Of a stretch of 18,526 nucleotides of DNA, positions 15,647 to 18,526 are shown piece after piece. The position numbers were made by a program, and so were the translations under genes. Source of the DNA: an uncultured Odoribacter sp. GTDB lineage: Bacteria > Bacteroidota > Bacteroidia > Bacteroidales > Marinifilaceae. The notes beneath the pieces were generated by a model. The model did no database searches and was not told the DNA's origin. It saw nothing but the letters and a program-made list of their open reading frames with translations. The stretch spans positions 1 to 18,526 of the forward strand of contig UQJP01000044.1 of the NCBI GenBank assembly GCA_900541415.1, in the 5' to 3' direction. Within the stretch, counting starts at the first letter, position 1. Each line of letters opens with the position of its first letter.

Positions 15647-16006
15647 TTATGCTGTTTTTTTCAGAATCTTGCGTTGTGTGTAACGGTCGCATTGTTGACA
15701 AATGTCGTATCCTAACATCGTGCCCAAAATGAAATCTTCTTCGGGACTTAATTCGTTCAGTGGGCGGTTACAGATCATGCGTATCACGCTGATGCACTCC
15801 TTCTTCCCAAAAAACAGGTTGATCCGTTTCGGATTAATCGTATGTATATAATAGGTAATACCCAGTTTTTCCAGACGTTGCAACGCAAATGCTTCGTCTT
15901 TTTTGTCCAGCGTGCACAACACCATACTACGCATACCCTTTTGTAATTCGTAAATATGGTGTACGAATATTTTCATGTCGCCGGATAAAATGCAGGTGTT
16001 GTTCAT
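15647..16006 (-). CDS. DUF2023 family protein
   Basis: 119 residues, soluble. The segments FVHHIYELQKGMRSMVLCTL (residues 14-33), LGITYYIHTINPKRINLFFG and LSPEEDFILGTMLGYDICQQC match the DUF2023 family, whose gene commonly lies next to flavodoxin in Bacteroidetes. It is 80 bases downstream of the flavodoxin gene, and the gap is filled by a long hairpin. Function is unknown; the conserved neighbourhood suggests a role linked to flavodoxin or iron status. The CQQC pair near the C-terminus is notable. The family assignment is by memory of the pattern; an HMM search would settle it. Confidence 0.75.
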   Translation of the reverse strand: MNNTCILSGDMKIFVHHIYELQKGMRSMVLCTLDKKDEAFALQRLEKLGITYYIHTINPKRINLFFGKKECISVIRMICNRPLNELSPEEDFILGTMLGYDICQQCDRYTQRKILKKTA

Positions 16007-16021
16007 GGCTTCTGGTTTTGT

Positions 16022-16080
16022 GATTTACGATTTTTGAGTAAATCTGGCAATATGCCGACTATACACAAAAATCGTAAATC
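16022..16080. repeat. Long hairpin between flavodoxin and DUF2023
   Basis: A perfect 15-bp inverted repeat, GATTTACGATTTTTG (16022-16036) with CAAAAATCGTAAATC (16066-16080), encloses 29 bases that themselves contain GGCA-ATA-TGCC. No T run follows on the minus strand, so it is not a standard terminator. It may stabilise or process the mRNA, or be a dispersed palindromic repeat. Confidence 0.75.
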
Positions 16081-16086
16081 GAAATT

Positions 16087-16590
16087 TTAAAGGCTTTTCT
16101 TCACTTCTTCTGTCCAGGCTTCGATCCGGCTCTCTGTCTGATCGGCTTGATTGTTTTCATCGATCAGTAATCCGACAAATTCCCCGTTTACTTCCGCCGT
16201 GGAGGCATCGTATTCATAGTCGTCTGTCTTAACCGATCCTACGAATGTGCAGCCTGTATTTTGTAGTTTTTCATAGATTGTCCCGACAGCATCACAAAAG
16301 GTGTCTCCGAACGAAGCTCCGTCTCCGCAACCGAATAAAGCGACTGTTTTACCGTTTAGGTTGCAGCCTGCCAGCTTATCCAGAAAATCGTACCAATCGT
16401 CCTGTAAGTCCCCTGCACCCCAAGTGGAACTTCCCAAAATGAGAGCTTCATAATTTTCGGCAGTTTGTGCATCAGTACTTCCAACATTGTGAACATCCGA
16501 CTGAGCTACCCCGAGTTTTGAAGCGATCTGTTCTGCGATTGATTCCGTTACTCCTGTCGTTGAACCATAAAATATTCCAGTTTTTTTCAT
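16087..16590 (-). CDS. fldA: Flavodoxin (long chain)
   Basis: 167 residues, the usual length of bacterial long-chain flavodoxins. The FMN phosphate-binding loop GSTTGVTE is at residues 9-16, and the isoalloxazine-contacting loops are SSTWGAGDLQDDW (about 54-66) and FGCGDGASFGDTFCDAVG (about 86-103). It is a cytoplasmic one-electron carrier that can replace ferredoxin, usually under iron limitation or oxidative stress. In this anaerobic setting it could supply electrons to enzymes such as the radical-SAM maturase; this is inference. It heads an operon with DUF2023 and DUF6686-like genes. A near-consensus promoter lies 30 bases upstream of the ATG. Confidence 0.93.
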   Translation of the reverse strand: MKKTGIFYGSTTGVTESIAEQIASKLGVAQSDVHNVGSTDAQTAENYEALILGSSTWGAGDLQDDWYDFLDKLAGCNLNGKTVALFGCGDGASFGDTFCDAVGTIYEKLQNTGCTFVGSVKTDDYEYDASTAEVNGEFVGLLIDENNQADQTESRIEAWTEEVKKSL

Positions 16591-16619
16591 CTTGATGTAT
16601 GTTTTGAATTAATTACGCT

Positions 16620-16650
16620 CAAAAATAGATGTTCTCATCATGCGGGAAAA
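16620..16650 (-). promoter_or_regulatory. Promoter of the flavodoxin operon
   Basis: On the minus strand a T-rich -33 box (TTTT, 16647-16650) is followed after 19 bases by TATTTTTG (16620-16627), a perfect TAnnTTTG. The predicted leader is about 20-25 bases. No obvious Fur box is visible. Confidence 0.6.
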
Positions 16651-17106
16651 TCACCTTTTGTTGGGATAATAGGAGGCGGTTTCGCAAAGAATGGGTAGAG
16701 GGTGTTTTTTTTTTATTATTGGTTCCGATTAAAAAATATCTGTAAAAAAGGGATCAAATTAAATCTGATCCCTTCTCGATACAAAAAATGTTCTATGGTT
16801 TTATATAGGTTTGTTTAGTAATTCATTGACTATAAAGACCAGCAGAAACTTTAATTTTGATAGGTATTTCCTAAATTAAAACATATTGTTATTTCACCGT
16901 AGCATTAATTCATGTATCTGTATCGTTTCTCTGATAGTTTATATACAATTTTACTGTTAGTTCTCATTATTTTGTTGTGATCGGATAATATTGGAGCGTT
17001 TGTTTCAGATTCGGTCTTCTTCGTTATTTATTGTATTAAGAGAGTTCTGCTCGCTTTCTAAAGAAACACTATTGTCATCAGTTTATTTTTATTTTGGATG
17101 GTTTAC
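16651..17106. other. AT-rich intergenic region
   Basis: About 450 bases between the flavodoxin promoter and the HsdR-N gene. Apart from the terminator at 16744-16774 I see no gene, tRNA or repeat. The base composition falls sharply here compared with the DNA to the left and stays low to the right edge. Confidence 0.6.
16744..16774 (-). terminator. Minus-strand terminator 330 bases after the HsdR-N gene
   Basis: A perfect 9-bp stem, AAGGGATCA (16748-16756) with TGATCCCTT (16766-16774), has a 9-base loop. On the minus strand it ends in TTTTTT (16744-16749). It is the first good terminator downstream of the HsdR-N gene, so that transcript has a long untranslated tail unless a separate small RNA ends here. 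Confidence 0.75.
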
Positions 17107-18180
17107 TTAATTTTCTTCAATATAATTTGATAAACTTTTGATGATTTCATTTGAAATGTCATATATGCCTTCTACCGATTTTACAAGATGTTTCGTTCCT
17201 TTTTTGTCAGCATCAAACGTTTCTACATATTTTTTCCCTCCGTTGAAATGTAGTCTGCAAATAGGCTTCCTGTTATTGTCATCTAATAAGATTCCAAAAT
17301 ATGATATTGTGTCTCTTTGGGCAATTCTGTCCAGGTCTATCATTCCATGTAGAATAGATTTAACGATATAAAATCCCTGTAGCTCTTCTTCTGTTGTAAT
17401 AACATTATTAATTGGAATTTCTGGTTCATCATTTTTTATATCTTGAGAATTTAGTTTTTCTTCGTTTTCTTCTGATTTAATGACAAATTTTAGTTTATCA
17501 TTGATATAATCGCTATTGTATTGTTGAAATGCTCTTTTTAAAATATCTCTGAATTGTTCTAAGATAGGTTTTGTAATCATTGACGGATATACCTGTCTTG
17601 CAAAATATTTAACAAAATCGTCACTTGGTTCTGCGATTTCTTTTACAATTAAATTTCTGATTTCATTGGTGTATTTTAATTCGCTTGCTGTATTGAGTAT
17701 GGATTCGATATTAAAATAACTTTTATGGAATTCTTTTAGTTTTTCAATATGGTTTTCGCGTAAGTCTTCCAGATTTAGTTCAAAGAAAGGCTTTTCGTCC
17801 ATTTTGTTTGTTTCTACTAAATCCGTGTAAAAGCGATAAATGATTCCATTTGTAAGTATGCCAAATTTAGCTTTGGAAACATGATAGTAGCGAAGTAATT
17901 GTCCACTATGTAAATTAAGGTCTTGTTTCCAATGTTTACACTCAATCAAAATAATGGGATCTCCGTCTTTACATATCGTGTAATCTATTTTTTCTCCTTT
18001 TTTGGTTCCGACATCACAAACACATTCCGGTATTACTTCTGTTGGATCAAATATATCATAACCTAATGATTGAATGAAAGGCAGAATAAAAGCTGTTTTT
18101 GTTGCTTCTTCTGTTGCGATATTTTCTCTTAGTTTTATAACTCTATCGCTTAAAATTTTAATTTGGTCTTTGAAGTCCAT
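17107..18180 (-). CDS. Standalone HsdR N-terminal-domain protein (nuclease-like)
   Basis: 357 residues. Residues about 1-180 match the N-terminal nuclease domain of type I restriction HsdR subunits: TEEATKTAFILPFIQSLGYD (23-42), then the PD-(D/E)xK core D66 (KIDYTI) with E80-C-K82 (LIECKHW), then SGQLLRYYHVSKAKFGILTN. There is no helicase motor, and no HsdM or HsdS gene nearby, so it is not a complete restriction system. A charged linker (about 235-260) leads to a C-terminal domain (about 262-357) with TTEEELQGFYIVKSIL and YFGILLDDNNRKPICRLHFN. This two-domain form occurs widely as an orphan in bacteria, phages and mobile DNA; its role is not established, and defence is a guess. The gene is far more AT-rich than its left neighbours, consistent with transfer. 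It starts 15 bases after a broken channel-like frame. Confidence 0.82.
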   Translation of the reverse strand: MDFKDQIKILSDRVIKLRENIATEEATKTAFILPFIQSLGYDIFDPTEVIPECVCDVGTKKGEKIDYTICKDGDPIILIECKHWKQDLNLHSGQLLRYYHVSKAKFGILTNGIIYRFYTDLVETNKMDEKPFFELNLEDLRENHIEKLKEFHKSYFNIESILNTASELKYTNEIRNLIVKEIAEPSDDFVKYFARQVYPSMITKPILEQFRDILKRAFQQYNSDYINDKLKFVIKSEENEEKLNSQDIKNDEPEIPINNVITTEEELQGFYIVKSILHGMIDLDRIAQRDTISYFGILLDDNNRKPICRLHFNGGKKYVETFDADKKGTKHLVKSVEGIYDISNEIIKSLSNYIEEN

Positions 18181-18195
18181 GATATTTATTTTTGT

Positions 18196-18449
18196 TTATA
18201 AAAATATTTCGGCTAAATATGTGGTGAATGATCCTAAAAACGTCGTTCCACATATTGTTAAGAGTACAGTTGTTATTTTTCCTATGGCGGTTATTGGTAG
18301 TTCGCAATAATCCATTCCGAGAAATGTGTACAGTATCCACCCAAAGCATCATAAGTTGTATTGATATCTCCTGTATATTGTTCAAAATGTAATATAAACA
18401 TGGGAAATATGATGATTTGAAAAAGGGAGTTTGTTATTACGATTATACA
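18196..18449 (-). pseudogene. Frameshifted remnant of an ion-channel-like membrane protein
   Basis: Two adjacent minus-strand frames together read as the C-terminal half of a pore-loop (2-helix) ion channel. From 18449 the first frame gives CIIVITNSLFQIIIFPMFIL, then HFEQYTGDINTTYDAL. At about 18340-18343 the reading must shift to the second frame, which gives GWILYTFLGMDYCELPITAIG followed by a hydrophobic helix, KITTVLLTICGTTFLGSF, and ends at TAA 18196-18198. In pore-loop channels the order is helix, D-A-L-W-W, filter, P-[VI]-T-x-x-G-[KR], last helix. Here a one-base loss at the tryptophans would explain the break, and the filter TVGYG is degenerate (LGMDYC). A stop also lies just upstream of 18449. 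The call is by pattern only. Confidence 0.45.
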
Positions 18450-18526
18450 TTATAAGTTGCACAAAAATTATAATAATAATTTCATTGTTTAAATTTATAT
18501 AAAATATTAGCACTAAATATATATTA
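18450..18526. other. AT-rich right edge
   Basis: These 77 bases are very AT-rich and have stops in the frame that leads into the channel-like remnant. Any further part of that gene would lie here or beyond the window. No other feature is seen. Confidence 0.4.

Noticed and set aside
17005..17082. 25-codon protein-like reading after the HsdR-N gene (TDDNSVSLESEQ...)
   Set aside because: It is in the same frame as the gene but separated by three stops and has no start codon; an old extension cannot be shown.
18074..18385. Two open frames at the right edge (78 residues plus strand, 75 residues minus strand)
   Set aside because: Both overlap the channel-like reading and each other, and neither has a family pattern; the minus-strand one is the third frame through the remnant.
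1..18526. CRISPR array, tRNA, rRNA, insertion sequence or integrase
   Set aside because: I looked for regular repeat-spacer units, cloverleaf-like sequences and transposase or recombinase motifs on both strands and found none that I could support.

Overview
The window looks like a chromosomal segment of a gut-type member of the Bacteroidales. The signs are promoters of the form TTTG-N19/20-TAnnTTTG, an AsmA-like protein of the Bacteroidetes type, a Bacteroidetes-type PurM of about 390 residues, a flavodoxin followed by a DUF2023 gene, and secreted glycan-degrading enzymes (GH20 hexosaminidase, S1 sulfatase) with an anaerobic sulfatase-maturating enzyme. The genus cannot be fixed from sequence alone.

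Layout. 1-2297 (+) is the 3' part of a large AsmA-like envelope protein, closed by a strong terminator. 2507-4672 (+) is a secreted GH20 beta-N-acetylhexosaminidase. 4965-6143 (-) is a Bcr/CflA-type MFS drug exporter, divergent from an AraC-family regulator (6211-7149, +). An EamA/DMT transporter (about 7282-8232, +) and a secreted Ser-type sulfatase (8469-9998, +) follow. The sulfatase converges on purM (10187-11365, -) at a bidirectional terminator. 11492-14027 (-) is a compact operon: radical-SAM sulfatase maturase, then an aldo/keto reductase, then an 88-residue two-helix membrane protein. Divergent from it is an AhpD-like protein (14387-14944, +). 15283-16590 (-) is a flavodoxin / DUF2023 / DUF6686-like operon. 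From about 16700 to the right edge the DNA becomes much more AT-rich; it carries a standalone HsdR-N nuclease-like protein (17107-18180, -) and, 15 bases upstream of it, a frameshifted remnant of an ion-channel-like membrane protein.

How the genes fit together. The GH20 enzyme and sulfatase are exported hydrolases suited to sulfated, amino-sugar-rich host glycans such as mucin or glycosaminoglycans. The sulfatase has Ser at the formylglycine position, which requires the oxygen-sensitive maturase encoded 2.8 kb away. The flavodoxin is a plausible low-potential electron carrier in such an anaerobe. The exporter/AraC pair looks like a self-contained regulated efflux unit.

Most interesting signals. 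(1) The leader of the maturase operon holds a perfect terminator-like hairpin with a U7 tail just upstream of the start codon, enclosed by an 11-bp perfect inverted repeat whose proximal arm overlaps the ribosome-loading region; this suggests attenuation, a structured leader RNA or an invertible segment. (2) A 15-bp perfect inverted repeat lies between flavodoxin and DUF2023. (3) The AT-rich right edge has a broken channel gene next to an orphan HsdR-N protein. No complete new system can be claimed from sequence alone.
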